In this document: positions 17,144 through 26,783 of the stretch, piece by piece
Position numbering within the stretch: position 1 is the first letter of the stretch
How the letters are laid out: each line of letters opens with the position of its first letter
From: Acidobacteriota bacterium
GTDB lineage: Bacteria; Acidobacteriota; Terriglobia; Terriglobales; Acidobacteriaceae
Assembly: GCA_018268915.1 (NCBI GenBank)
Contig: JAFDVQ010000016.1
Span: 186,001-250,000, forward strand
Length of the DNA: 64,000 nt
Reading direction: 5' to 3'
Translations under genes and position numbers: made by a program
The notes under the pieces: model-generated
Told to the model about the DNA's origin: nothing
What the model saw: only the letters and a program-made list of their open reading frames with translations
Database searches by the model: none

Positions 17144-19198
17144 ATGCGAACTGCGTCGTGGATTCGAACTCTCGTTTGCCTCCTTCCTTCTTCACTGCCC
17201 CTCATCGTTCCGGCGCAAAAGTTTCAGGAACCAACCAGAGAGGAACTGCAGATGACCGCAGATCCAAAATGGCCCGGAGCCGCCGCGATTTATCTCAATC
17301 GCGAAGAATCAACCGACAACTTCAATCATTTCGCGAGCGAATACGCGCGGATCAAAGTGCTGACGGATGCGGGCAAGGAATGGGCCAACATCGAAGTGCC
17401 CTTCGCCGGCGGCGCCACTCCGCCTCGCATCGAAGGACGCACGATTCACGCGGATGGCACTGTGGTTCCACTGTCCGGGGCGCCTGAAGACCTGCTCGTC
17501 GTAAAAAGCACGAGCCGCCATGTCAACGCGAGAGTCTTCACACTCCCCAGCGTGGAGGTTGGAAGCATCCTCGAATATCGCTGGACTCTGCCAAATTCAG
17601 AGGTTCACACCTACGGCGTGACCAACGACATTCAAGGTTTTTACGACTCGGCTCTCGCGGGTTCGATTCCATACTGGGAGGTACAGACAAGCCTCCCTGT
17701 GCGCAAGGAGCGGTTCTACTACAACCCGCTTGGAGACCTCGAAAGGAATGTTCTGGGCAATCAGAGCATCACGCACTACACATCGAGAGGGGAAGTCGCT
17801 CACTACCTGCTTTTCTCCGCACGCTTACCTGCCGGTGTGCGCCTCCAGGCGAGTCCGAATCGTGACTACACGCTCGATCTCGCGGATGTGCCACCTGTGC
17901 GCCATGAGTCCAACGCACCTCCTGATCAGAGCCGTGTCTATGGCGTTCGCTTCTACTACAGTCCTTTCCTGGCCGGCGATGTCTTCTGGTTAAACGAGGG
18001 TAAGATCTGGGCCAGGGAAATCGATCATAGTGCAGAAGCGACAAATGACTTGCGGGCCGCGGCAGCTCAGATCACGGCTGGCGCGACGAACGATGAGGAG
18101 AAAGCCAGGAAGATCTACGACGCAGTGCAGGCACTCGAGAATACCGATTTCTCCCGCAAACGTACCGAAGCGGAGCGGGTTCGCAGCGGCCTGAGCCGCG
18201 AGGTCCATACTTCTGGGCAGGTGTGGAGCGAAAAGAGCGGCACCCGCAACGAAATCGCAACGCTATATCTCGCTCTGGCGCGAGCAGCAGGTCTTCAGGC
18301 CAGAGCGATGAGTATCGCCGATCGCAGGTTTCGGATCTTCGATCCCGGATATCTTTCTCTCGACCAGCTGTCCATGACGGTCATTGTGCTTCACATAAAT
18401 AATTCAGACGTATTTCTCGATCCAGGCGAGAAGTTTATGCCTTATGGGCAGTTGCACTGGTCGCACGCGCTCTGCGGAGGCCTTCTCGAAGCCGGAGACG
18501 GCGTCACCATCTCTGCCGTAACTCCGCCCAATCAGAGCAAGGAAGCAATCATCGCCCATACCGCGGACATATCGGTCGACTCCCAGGGGGCGGCAAAAGG
18601 AACTGTGAAGATACTCATGAACGGCCCTGACGCGTTGCGCTGGCGTCAACTCAACTTAACGGCCGACACCATGGAAGTGCGCCGTCAATTGAGCGCCAGT
18701 CTGATTGCATCGCTGCCGCAAGGAGTCTCCATAGAAATTGGAGAGATTCAGGGTCTGGCTACTTCGGCAGGATATGTTTCGGTGACGGCTGCAGTTTCGG
18801 GTCAGCTTGGCACTGTAACCGGCAAGCGGGTTCTGCTTCCCGCCTTTTTCTTCTCGACCCACGGCAATGAGCAATTCGCTTCGGACGAGAAGCGGGAAGC
18901 CCCGATCGACTTGCACTACGCTGAACAGGTGATTGATGACACGGTGTATCACCTGCCTGCCGGATACTCCATCGAGAGCGCACCGCAGCCAGCGCAGCTC
19001 CCATGGCCTGAGCACGCGGCCCTCGTAATCAAAACCCAGCCCGGCGCAAATGTCATCGATATCAAGCACATCTTCGCGCGAGCATCTGTATTGCTGGAAG
19101 CAAAGGAGTATCAGGCGTTGCGCGACTACTACCAGAAGATGGCAATCGCGAATCAGCAGCAACTCGTGCTGACGCCAACAGCTGCAGCGGGTAACTGA
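17144..19198 (+). CDS. Secreted DUF3857 protein with transglutaminase-like domain lacking catalytic residues
   Basis: From ATG 17144 the 684-residue product starts with a clear signal peptide (TASWIRTLVCLLPSSLPL, cleaved near VPAQ); the frame is open 13 codons further up but that would bury the signal. Order: DUF3857 (about 25-250, with YARIKVLTDAG and SILEYRW), transglutaminase-like core (about 300-450), and beta-rich C-terminal domain. At the usual catalytic cysteine there is KSGTRNEIATLYLALARAAGL, without Cys, and the usual His position reads QLSMTVIVLHI. The fold is therefore kept but hydrolase or transferase activity is unlikely. The role is unknown. Confidence 0.82.
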   Translation: MRTASWIRTLVCLLPSSLPLIVPAQKFQEPTREELQMTADPKWPGAAAIYLNREESTDNFNHFASEYARIKVLTDAGKEWANIEVPFAGGATPPRIEGRTIHADGTVVPLSGAPEDLLVVKSTSRHVNARVFTLPSVEVGSILEYRWTLPNSEVHTYGVTNDIQGFYDSALAGSIPYWEVQTSLPVRKERFYYNPLGDLERNVLGNQSITHYTSRGEVAHYLLFSARLPAGVRLQASPNRDYTLDLADVPPVRHESNAPPDQSRVYGVRFYYSPFLAGDVFWLNEGKIWAREIDHSAEATNDLRAAAAQITAGATNDEEKARKIYDAVQALENTDFSRKRTEAERVRSGLSREVHTSGQVWSEKSGTRNEIATLYLALARAAGLQARAMSIADRRFRIFDPGYLSLDQLSMTVIVLHINNSDVFLDPGEKFMPYGQLHWSHALCGGLLEAGDGVTISAVTPPNQSKEAIIAHTADISVDSQGAAKGTVKILMNGPDALRWRQLNLTADTMEVRRQLSASLIASLPQGVSIEIGEIQGLATSAGYVSVTAAVSGQLGTVTGKRVLLPAFFFSTHGNEQFASDEKREAPIDLHYAEQVIDDTVYHLPAGYSIESAPQPAQLPWPEHAALVIKTQPGANVIDIKHIFARASVLLEAKEYQALRDYYQKMAIANQQQLVLTPTAAAGN

Positions 19199-19219
19199 TT
19201 TTGCAGGGACAAGACGCTC

Positions 19220-20518
19220 TCAGCGCACAACTGGAAGATCCGCTGGTATCTCGATCGTCACAGACGTGCCGCGGCCCGGGTTGCTGACGACTTTGAACTC
19301 AGCCTGAGCGCCATACAAGACTTCAAGCCGTTCCTGGACGTTCTTCATCCCGATCCCGGCTCCATCACGCCGGATGCCGGTGTTCGGCCGATCGCCCATC
19401 CCCACGCCATCATCGGCTACTTCGATCAGCACGCGATCTCCCTCCAATTTGCTACGCAGGGTGACAGTGCCCCCGTGGATGCGTGGCTCCAAACCGTGCT
19501 TGATTGAGTTCTCTATCAACGGCTGCAGCAGGATGCTGGGTACGAGAACGTCGAGTGTGTCAGGATCGATTTCTTTCTCAACGTGGAGTTTGTCCGCGCC
19601 AAAGCGAACTACCTCAATGTCGAGATAGTCGTCGGTAAAACTCAGCTCATTCCGAAGGGGAACGTAAGTATCGTGATCCTTCAACAACGCCCGAAGGATG
19701 TTTGCCAGCTTGATCGTCATCTCGCGGGCAAGCTCCGGTCTTGTTCGAACGAGTGCAGATATCGAGTTGAGCGTATTGAAAAGGAAATGCGGATTAATCT
19801 GCCTCTGAAGCGCATCCAGCCGTGCTTCGAGGAGCAAATGTTTCTGCTCCTCCAGCTTCAACTCGATTCGCAGCGCATTCCAGACCTTGATGGCGATTCC
19901 AACCACGATTGGCGCAGTAATGCAGACAAGCACCTGCACCCATGGAGCTTTAGCGACCAGCGCGAACAGTTTGTGTGGAAAGCGCGCAGTCAGCCAGTCG
20001 CGGCAGGCCTCGGCTGCGACGATCAGGAACAGCAGCAGGAACTGACGATCGATGCGGGGCCGACGCAGAATGCGCTTCACCCACCGATAGAGCCCCAGGT
20101 CTACGAACGGTGTGAATGACCAGATTTCATCTGGTTCGACGAAACGCCCCAGGATGCCCGCGAGAATAGCGATGGCAACGTTAAAGGGAAGGGCAAGGTA
20201 CTCAAAGTGCAGGACCGCGGGGATTGCCAATATGACGCTGCCGAGAGTAGCCCATCGTGGGCCAACGAGCAGCCCAAGCAGGATGATGGTCTCGAACGAA
20301 ATATCGGCGGCAAGAAAATTGGGTACGGAGGTCCGGATCCATACGCCAAGCGTGAGCGGAACAAGAAAGAAGGCGAGGAAAGCAAGCGTCTGCTCAGGGC
20401 GACGTTTTTCTGCAAAGAAGAGCCGGCGAAACGTGGCTGCTCGCGCCAATACGCTGGCAACAGATGCCACCACTCCCAGCTTCACCAGCAGGGTGATCAG
20501 AATGAGCCGATCAGTCAC
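19220..20518 (-). CDS. LytS-type sensor histidine kinase
   Basis: The 432-residue protein has five to six membrane segments in the first 200 residues (LILITLLVKLGVVASVASVL, LAFLAFFLVPLTLGVWI, TIILLGLLVGP), then the His_kinase signature INPHFLFNTLN holding the phosphoacceptor His, and an ATPase domain with LLQPLIENSIKHGLE (N box) and ADDGVGMG and GIGMKNVQERL (G boxes). LytS/YehU kinases normally pair with a LytTR response regulator; none is adjacent, so the partner lies elsewhere. Single gene, divergent from the RNA-ligase relic. Confidence 0.92.
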   Translation of the reverse strand: MTDRLILITLLVKLGVVASVASVLARAATFRRLFFAEKRRPEQTLAFLAFFLVPLTLGVWIRTSVPNFLAADISFETIILLGLLVGPRWATLGSVILAIPAVLHFEYLALPFNVAIAILAGILGRFVEPDEIWSFTPFVDLGLYRWVKRILRRPRIDRQFLLLFLIVAAEACRDWLTARFPHKLFALVAKAPWVQVLVCITAPIVVGIAIKVWNALRIELKLEEQKHLLLEARLDALQRQINPHFLFNTLNSISALVRTRPELAREMTIKLANILRALLKDHDTYVPLRNELSFTDDYLDIEVVRFGADKLHVEKEIDPDTLDVLVPSILLQPLIENSIKHGLEPRIHGGTVTLRSKLEGDRVLIEVADDGVGMGDRPNTGIRRDGAGIGMKNVQERLEVLYGAQAEFKVVSNPGRGTSVTIEIPADLPVVR

Positions 20519-20647
20519 GACACCAGTGTATTGGGTTGATGCCGCCCGGTCTGCTCGTTATGCCTATCGGTGAGCTGTTGCTTCACATTTCCACGACCCC
20601 TGAAAAACTGAAATCCCCGAAAGGGAGGAGGACATCGAACCAGGAGC

Positions 20648-21156
20648 ATGCCGCCTCTTATCCTCACGGTTCGCTTTGATTCTGCCTCGCAGACGCGCTT
20701 TGACCGCGACCGCCAGCTTTACTTCCCACCTAATCGCAATCTTAACCTGCTCATCTCACGCTTTTTCATCAGCTGCCGGAGACAGAGGCTACAAAAGTCG
20801 CACTTACCGAACTCGCTCGGCAGCAGGACGTCATCTCAGTCGAGGTAACTAGAGTCATTCCCCTTGGCCAAGGCGTTGCATACAACCTCGAGTCGCCTTC
20901 GCTGCAACGCCTTCGAGCGCAATTGGCCGATCGCTTCGCGCCCCACCTTATCCCACAAGACCGCCAGCCTTTTCGGCCCCATGTCGTCATTCAAAACAAG
21001 GCGACTGCCGAACTAGCGCGCCGAACTCTCGCAGAAATTGCTCAGAGATTCGTTCCGTTTTCCGTCCAGGGACTAGGACTTGACCTCTGGCAATACCTGA
21101 ACGGCCCCTGGGCATTTCAGAAGACCTTTCTCTTCCGTCTTCCGGCTTCCTCTTGA
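20648..21156 (+). pseudogene. 2'-5' RNA ligase-family protein with single-base frameshift
   Basis: The first frame gives MPPLILTVRFDSASQ up to YFPPNRNL at about 20743. The matching continuation, PAHLTLFHQLPETEA with its H-x-T motif, is in another frame from about 20747 and runs to the stop at 21156, passing PHVVIQNKA where the second H-x-(T/S) motif would be. Restoring one base in CTTAACCTG gives an uninterrupted protein of about 169 residues. Either the gene is broken by a one-base deletion or the sequence has an error there. The family includes RNA ligases and cyclic phosphodiesterases. Confidence 0.75.
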
Positions 21157-21182
21157 CAATCGACTAGAAGAGAGGATATTCA
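21153..21182 (+). promoter_or_regulatory. Predicted promoter of the padR-ADOP operon
   Basis: A perfect -35 hexamer TTGACA (21153-21158) is followed after 17-18 bases by a weak -10 (ATATTC or TATTCA, 21176-21182). The -35 overlaps the stop codon of the preceding relic. The palindromic operator begins within or just after the -10. Confidence 0.6.
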
Positions 21183-21199
21183 TATCGATGATCGATATG
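21181..21199 (+). promoter_or_regulatory. Palindromic operator, likely PadR site
   Basis: CATATCGAT-G-ATCGATATG: two perfect nine-base arms around one central base. It overlaps the predicted -10/start region 26 bases before the padR start codon, the place expected for an autorepressor. PadR proteins bind such dyads as dimers. Confidence 0.7.
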
Positions 21200-21224
21200 A
21201 GAGTCGAGCGCGATAGGGAGAGAA

Positions 21225-21551
21225 ATGCCGGGTAAGGGCGATCTGGTGCAGGGAACACTCGAAATGCTGATCTTGAAGACGCTGGCACTGCAGCCGATGC
21301 ATGGCTTCGGAATCTCCGTCCGCATCGAGCAGATGAGCAACGGAATCTTCCACGTGATCCCCGGCTCGCTCTTTCCAGCCCTCAATCGCCTCGAGCGCGA
21401 AGGCCGGATCAAGGGCGAGTGGCGGCCAACGGAAAACAACAGGCGCGGACGGTATTACATCCTGACGGACCTTGGCCGGAAGGCGCTGAAGGAAGAGATG
21501 CGCGCGTGGGGACGTCAGGTGGAAGCGGTTGCAAAGATTCTCGAGGCCTGA
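21225..21551 (+). CDS. PadR-family transcriptional regulator (acidobacterial type)
   Basis: The 108-residue winged-helix regulator shows the PadR layout: LVQGTLEMLILKTLALQPMHG-like first helices (starting GDLVQGTLEM), the recognition stretch SNGIFHVIPGSLFPALNRLE, and the wing WRPTENNRRGRYYILTDLGRKALKEE, then a dimerisation helix. AGGGAGAG precedes the ATG. PadR genes of this subtype in Acidobacteriota stand directly before ADOP permease genes, as here, and probably control them through the palindrome at 21181. Confidence 0.92.
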   Translation: MPGKGDLVQGTLEMLILKTLALQPMHGFGISVRIEQMSNGIFHVIPGSLFPALNRLEREGRIKGEWRPTENNRRGRYYILTDLGRKALKEEMRAWGRQVEAVAKILEA

Positions 21552-21561
21552 GGAGGCGATG

Positions 21562-24333
21562 ATGCTCTGGTGGAATCGGCTGGTTGCAGGCTTCAGCTCA
21601 CTCTTTTCGAAGCGTCGCAAGCGAGAGGAACTCGACGAAGAACTGCGTGCCTATTTGCAAGTCGCTGTGGAAGAGAGAATTCGCAGCGGCATGACCGAAG
21701 CTGACGCCTGGCGAAGTGCTCGCGTCGAAATGGGCAGCATCGAGACCGTAAAAACGAAGGTCAGTGCTATCGGCTGGGACAGCTGGTTCGAATCGGCGGT
21801 GTGGGATGTCCGCTACGGAATGCGGCAGCTCTTCCGCAGCCCGGGCTTTACGTCAGTAGCTTTGCTTACGCTCGCGCTGGGCATTGGCGCAAACACTGCG
21901 GTGTTTACACTCGTCTACGGAGTTGTTCTAAAACAGCTGCCCATTTCTCATCCAGATCAGCTGTATCGTGTCGGCGAGGGCGAATTCTATTGCTGTGAGT
22001 GGGGCGGTCTTCAAGGCTCCTGGGGAACATTCGACTATCAGTTTTACAAGCACGTGCGCGACACGGATGCTTCTTTCACCCAACTCGCCGCGTTTTCCGG
22101 CAGCGCGCCTACATTCAACACACGCCGCGCCGAGTCGGCGCAAGCTGCCCAGACGCTGAACGGCGAATATATTTCCGGAAACTTTTTCGCCACGCTTGGC
22201 ATAAACGCATCCCAAGGCCGGCTTATCTCGACGTACGACGACAACGAGAATGCGCCAGCGGTTGCGGTCATGGGCTATGGAGCCTGGCAGAACCAATACG
22301 GCGCTGATCCTTCAATCATTGGATCGAAACTGCTGATCAACGAAATCCCGGTAACGATCGTTGGTATCGCTCCTCAGGCATTCTTCGGCGCACGGCTTTC
22401 GCAGAATCCGCCAGAGCTGTGGATGCCATTGAGCCAGCAGCCTGCGTTTGAAGGCAATGGCCGCAAGTCGCTCCTTTACTCCTCTGGCGACGCGTGGCTC
22501 TACGTCATTGGCCGCCTTAGTCCCGGACAGAAGCCGGCTGCCGTCCAAAGCAAGCTCACCGGAGAATTGCAACAATGGTTGCGCTCGGAGCGGGAACTCG
22601 GTCGAGATGATCTTGCCAGGCTGAACCAGCAGCATATTCAGCTGACTCATGTCGGAAATGGCGTATCACCATTCCGGAGCAATTCGACGCGAGGTCTTCT
22701 GCTGTTGTCGTCCGCAGCCGTACTGGTACTACTCATCGCCTGCGCGAACCTGGCGAATCTCTTGCTGGTCAGGTCGGCAACACGAAGGCAGCAAACGGCG
22801 CTGTGCATCAGCCTGGGCGCGTCGCGTGTCCGGTTGATGCGGGCTATCTTCACCGAAAGCATCCTGCTCTCGCTGATGGGAGCAGCACTCGGAATCGCAG
22901 TCGCCTTCGGAGTTTCAAAAGGGGTGCTGCTGATCGTATTTCGCGGCGCCAACCTGGTCCCTGTAAGCGCTGCCCCGTCGTTGCCGGTTTTAGCCTTCAC
23001 GTTTTCACTTTCAGTTTTGACCTGCGTCGCGTTTTCCGTTGTTCCGGCGTGGATCGGCACGCAGGCAGATCCCGCCCACGGCTTGCAGGGGGCCAACAGG
23101 GCACGAGGCAGCCGAAGTTCGCGATCACAGAAGGTGCTCGTCGCCATTCAGGCAGCGGTTTCGCTGGTACTGCTGGCAATTGCTGGCCTGGTGAGCGAGA
23201 GCCTGATGCACCTCGAAAAAGCAGATCTTGGATTCAAGCCGCAGGGTCAACTCGTTGCATCGATCAACTTCAAGGCGTCGGGCTACACTCCTGATCGCCT
23301 GCCCGCTCTATATCAGCAAATCCAGAATCGACTGGAGCAGGTTCCTGGAGTCGTGAGCGCAAGCCTTTCTCTCAATGCGCCACAGAAATTTTGCTGCATA
23401 AACCTGAACATCTCGATTGCCGGAAACAGTAAGAAGTGGGTCGGAGACGTGGACACGCTTATGGAGCGGGCCGCACCGCACTTCTTCGAAACCATCGGAA
23501 CTCCGATAGTGAGGGGACGAGCATTCACCACCAGTGATACGCAGAGCTCGCCGCATGTTTCAGTTATCGACGAGTCCTTTGCTCGCCGCTTCTTCGGCGA
23601 CGAGAATCCCATTGGGAAGCATTTCGGGCTCAGTCTCGAAGGACACAGCTCCGACTACGAAATCGTCGGCGTTGTGAAAGACGCCAAGTATCGCAATCCC
23701 GCCAATCCTCAGAACCCGATGTTCTTTCTGCCGTTCTCGCAGACAACGGCCTACACCCCGTCCGGCTATCAGCGTTTGGAATCGGGCACGCTCTATGCGC
23801 AGCTGATCGAGGTGCGAGTGAACGGGGCACCTGCGGCCTATCAGGACACGCTACGCAAAGTGCTCTCCGAGGTCGATCCGAAGCTGGCGCTCATCCATGT
23901 CGACACGTACACAGATCAGGTCGCTCTTCAATTCAATCAGGAACGGCTGATCGCGCGGCTCACCAGTCTCTTTGGGATGCTCGCCTTGCTGTTGGCGTCA
24001 ATAGGGCTTTACGGGGTTACAGCCTACAACGTTGCGCGCCGAACTGGAGAGATAGGAATTCGAATGGCACTCGGCGCGGACCGCTCAAACGTGGTCAGCA
24101 TGGTGCTGAGGAGCGCAATGGCTCAGGCCGGCCTCGGGCTTTTCATAGGCCTGCCCATCGCCATCTTCTGCGGCCGGTTGCTGCAGCATCAGCTCTACGA
24201 GGTAAGCCGGTTCGATCCTCTGGTACTCGGCGGCGCAACGCTTCTGCTTGCCACCTTCGCGGGCATTGCCGCCATCATCCCGGCTCGCCGTGCAGCATCG
24301 GTCGATCCAAATCAGGCATTGCGCATTGACTAG
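21562..24333 (+). CDS. ADOP family FtsX/MacB-like permease
   Basis: The about 923-residue protein has an N-terminal cytosolic helix domain (RKREELDEELRAYLQVAVEE), a first TM plus MacB-like periplasmic domain (about 90-370), three-helix FtsX domain (about 390-510), a second periplasmic domain (about 550-780) and a final FtsX domain ending IIPARRAASVDPNQALRID. This duplicated layout is the acidobacterial duplicated orphan permease, for which no own ATPase gene is adjacent. Function is unknown, perhaps mechanotransmission or export. GAGGAGG stands five bases before ATG 21562; ATG 21559 is also possible. Its start follows the padR stop by 10 bases, so the pair is an operon. Confidence 0.93.
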   Translation: MLWWNRLVAGFSSLFSKRRKREELDEELRAYLQVAVEERIRSGMTEADAWRSARVEMGSIETVKTKVSAIGWDSWFESAVWDVRYGMRQLFRSPGFTSVALLTLALGIGANTAVFTLVYGVVLKQLPISHPDQLYRVGEGEFYCCEWGGLQGSWGTFDYQFYKHVRDTDASFTQLAAFSGSAPTFNTRRAESAQAAQTLNGEYISGNFFATLGINASQGRLISTYDDNENAPAVAVMGYGAWQNQYGADPSIIGSKLLINEIPVTIVGIAPQAFFGARLSQNPPELWMPLSQQPAFEGNGRKSLLYSSGDAWLYVIGRLSPGQKPAAVQSKLTGELQQWLRSERELGRDDLARLNQQHIQLTHVGNGVSPFRSNSTRGLLLLSSAAVLVLLIACANLANLLLVRSATRRQQTALCISLGASRVRLMRAIFTESILLSLMGAALGIAVAFGVSKGVLLIVFRGANLVPVSAAPSLPVLAFTFSLSVLTCVAFSVVPAWIGTQADPAHGLQGANRARGSRSSRSQKVLVAIQAAVSLVLLAIAGLVSESLMHLEKADLGFKPQGQLVASINFKASGYTPDRLPALYQQIQNRLEQVPGVVSASLSLNAPQKFCCINLNISIAGNSKKWVGDVDTLMERAAPHFFETIGTPIVRGRAFTTSDTQSSPHVSVIDESFARRFFGDENPIGKHFGLSLEGHSSDYEIVGVVKDAKYRNPANPQNPMFFLPFSQTTAYTPSGYQRLESGTLYAQLIEVRVNGAPAAYQDTLRKVLSEVDPKLALIHVDTYTDQVALQFNQERLIARLTSLFGMLALLLASIGLYGVTAYNVARRTGEIGIRMALGADRSNVVSMVLRSAMAQAGLGLFIGLPIAIFCGRLLQHQLYEVSRFDPLVLGGATLLLATFAGIAAIIPARRAASVDPNQALRID

Positions 24334-24396
24334 TGCCGACCCCATCGTGTGACGGGTGCCGCTGGGTCGCGGATTCACGCCAAGTAAAATGAAGGC

Positions 24397-25041
24397 ATGG
24401 CGTTTGAAAGCGTAAAGAAGGTAGCCGAGGCAGATTTCCCGACCCGCTGGGGTGCCTTCCGCATCCTTGGTTTCGAAGGAAAGTTGCCGGCCAATGCTGG
24501 ATCTCCGGCTCAAAACGGCAAGGTCGAGGGCCTCGTTGCACTGGTCATGGGAGACATAAAGTCCTCGCCTCCTCTGGTTCGAATTCACTCGCAATGCCTT
24601 ACGGGAGATGTCTTTGGTTCGCTGCGCTGCGATTGCCGGCTGCAGCTCGAGCTGGCTCTGACGAAAATCGCCGCAGAGGGCGCTGGAATTCTGCTGTATG
24701 AGCAGCAGGAAGGTCGAGGAATCGGCCTCATGGCCAAGCTGAAAGCTTATGAGCTTCAGGACCAGGGACGCGACACCGTTGAAGCGAACGTGGAACTTGG
24801 CTTCGAGGCAGACTACCGGGAATACGAGCTTCCCGCGCGCGTGCTGAAAATGCTGGGTGTCAAGAAGGTCAAATTAATGACCAACAACCCTGACAAAGTT
24901 TCAGCCCTCGAGTCGGCTGGGATCGAAGTCACTGAGCGTGTGTCTGCAGAGGTTGAGCCGCAGGAGACATTCGCCGCCTACCTGAAGACCAAACAGGAAA
25001 AGATGGGACACATCGTCGAGACGCTCCTCGAAGAAGAGTGA
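24397..25041 (+). CDS. ribA: GTP cyclohydrolase II
   Basis: First step of riboflavin synthesis from GTP. The 214-residue single-domain enzyme keeps the zinc cysteines in QCLTGDVFGSLRCDCRLQ, the catalytic EGRGIGLMAKLKAYELQD-type loop (seen as QEGRGIGLMAKLKAYELQ), and YREYELPARVLK, then MTNNPDKV. The length is that of a stand-alone RibA, without a fused DHBP synthase. No FMN riboswitch is evident in the short leader. Confidence 0.95.
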   Translation: MAFESVKKVAEADFPTRWGAFRILGFEGKLPANAGSPAQNGKVEGLVALVMGDIKSSPPLVRIHSQCLTGDVFGSLRCDCRLQLELALTKIAAEGAGILLYEQQEGRGIGLMAKLKAYELQDQGRDTVEANVELGFEADYREYELPARVLKMLGVKKVKLMTNNPDKVSALESAGIEVTERVSAEVEPQETFAAYLKTKQEKMGHIVETLLEEE

Positions 25042-25171
25042 GCGGTTTGTCGTTTACGGTAGTAGCTCATCTGCACCACGGTTTCCAGTGATTGTTCTTT
25101 TGAAAACACGGCAAGAAAAAGAAGAGTCTGGGAGTTGTTGAATCCGGTAATCTTCCCATGGAGAGATCGGG

Positions 25172-26218
25172 ATGATCTTGCAAGAACTGCTGGATGAACT
25201 GGGCGGGCACCTCGCACAGGGTGATGTTGAGTGGATCGTAGATGCGGTGAGTGCGGTTGAGACGGCCAGTGCCTTCGACCTTGCGTTCGCTGAATCCGAG
25301 GCGGCCGCGCTCGCAGCGCTCAAGAGCAATGCCGGAACCATTGTTCTGAAGCCGGGCATGGTGAAGGAGTATCCGCACGGCAAATGCGTCGTGGAAACCG
25401 ATCAGCCCAAGCTCTGGTTTGCCAAAGCCGCGAAGCTGGTAAGGAAGCCGTCGCTCAGCATCGGCATTGCGCCGGGAGCGGTTGTTGCTCCGGATGCAAA
25501 GGTCGATCCGGCGGTCTTTGTCGGATCAAACGCCGTTGTCGGATCGCACGCTTGGATTGGCGCAGGAACGCGCATCGGCGCCGGTGCGATCGTCGGCGAA
25601 TTCGTGAAAATCGGGATGGAGTGCGTCATTTACCCGCGCGCGGTTATCTATCCCCACGTAACTCTGGGTGACCGTGTGATCGTGCACGCAGGCGCAGTGC
25701 TCGGGGCCGATGGCTTTGGCTACGTGCGTGACACCGAAACAGGCGCGTACACCCATTTTCCGCAGCAGGGAACGCTGGTGATTGAGAACGATGTCGAGAT
25801 CGGCGCGAACACTACCATCGATCGCGGTGCGCTGAAGGAAACACGAATCCGGCGCGGCACCAAAATGGACAATCTGGTGCACGTCGGGCATAACTGCGAC
25901 GTCGGACCTGACGCGATTCTTGTTGCTCTTACGGGCATCTCCGGTTCAAGCACAATCGGGAAGGGTGCGGTGCTGGCCGGCCAGGTGGGCATTGGCGACC
26001 ACGTTCATGTTGGCGAAGGCGTGATTCTCGGCGGCCAATCAGGTGTCTTCAACGGCAAAACCATCACTAACGAAGGACACAAGCCCGGAACAGTAATGTT
26101 CGGCACGCCGGCGCGGCCCTTGAAACAGATGCTTCGCGAGCAGGCCACGTTAAGCAGGCTGGCGAAACGCAGGGACCAGGGGAACAAAGCAACAAGCCAG
26201 CAAGAAAGCGGCGATTAG
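25172..26218 (+). CDS. lpxD: UDP-3-O-acylglucosamine N-acyltransferase
   Basis: Third step of lipid A synthesis. The 348-residue protein has an N-terminal uridine-binding part (to about 100), a long left-handed beta-helix of hexapeptide repeats (for example AWIGAGTRIGAGAIVGEF, VIYPRAVIYPHVTLGD) and the active-site histidine in LVHVGHNCDVG, followed by TGISGSSTIG. The C-terminus is a helix with KQMLREQATLSRLAKR. This enzyme implies an LPS-containing outer membrane. A MobB-like gene follows after nine bases. Confidence 0.94.
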   Translation: MILQELLDELGGHLAQGDVEWIVDAVSAVETASAFDLAFAESEAAALAALKSNAGTIVLKPGMVKEYPHGKCVVETDQPKLWFAKAAKLVRKPSLSIGIAPGAVVAPDAKVDPAVFVGSNAVVGSHAWIGAGTRIGAGAIVGEFVKIGMECVIYPRAVIYPHVTLGDRVIVHAGAVLGADGFGYVRDTETGAYTHFPQQGTLVIENDVEIGANTTIDRGALKETRIRRGTKMDNLVHVGHNCDVGPDAILVALTGISGSSTIGKGAVLAGQVGIGDHVHVGEGVILGGQSGVFNGKTITNEGHKPGTVMFGTPARPLKQMLREQATLSRLAKRRDQGNKATSQQESGD

Positions 26219-26226
26219 GTCTTCCA

Positions 26227-26778
26227 TTGGCGATCCTGGTTGTCGGCGGCGGCGGGAAAGACGTTGGCAAGACTGCCTTGGTTTGCGCAATCATCAGGGC
26301 TCTTCGCGAGTTCGAATGGACGGCTGTGAAAATCACCGGCCACGACTACGAGCCCGCCTCAAGAGAACACAGTCTTTCGGATCGAGAGTTCTTTGAAGAG
26401 ACCAACGCGGGTGAGGAGACCGATACGGCTCGTTATCTGGCGGCTGGCGCGCGACGGGCCCTCTTGGTTACTCGGACAGGCGCGGAAGTCCCAATCGAAA
26501 AGATCAAAAATGCGATCGGCTCAGATCGAAACATCATCTTCGAGTCAAACCGAATTGCGGATGTTCTGAGGCCGGATGTCTGTCTTGCTCTGATCGGCGG
26601 TCAGGATAGAAAGTCCAGTTTCGAACGACTCCTGCGTGTGGCGGATGCGGCAGTTGTGACGCACAGAGCAGACACCTCAGAGTTGCCAGGTGACCTTACG
26701 AAATTTGAGATCGAATCTGCCGATCAACTTTCCGTTGAGTTGCTGGACTGGCTAAGGCAGAAGCTGGCCACTCTATAG
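26227..26778 (+). CDS. MobB-like P-loop NTPase
   Basis: The 183-residue protein starts with ILVVGGGGKDVGKTALV, a P-loop of the MobB/BioD kind, and has AVKITGHDYEP and later VCLALIGGQDRKSS. MobB helps bind GTP in molybdopterin guanine dinucleotide synthesis, but no mob or moa gene is near, so the function may differ. The start is TTG 26227, nine bases after lpxD, suggesting co-transcription. Confidence 0.7.
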   Translation: MAILVVGGGGKDVGKTALVCAIIRALREFEWTAVKITGHDYEPASREHSLSDREFFEETNAGEETDTARYLAAGARRALLVTRTGAEVPIEKIKNAIGSDRNIIFESNRIADVLRPDVCLALIGGQDRKSSFERLLRVADAAVVTHRADTSELPGDLTKFEIESADQLSVELLDWLRQKLATL

Positions 26779-26783
26779 CTTCT

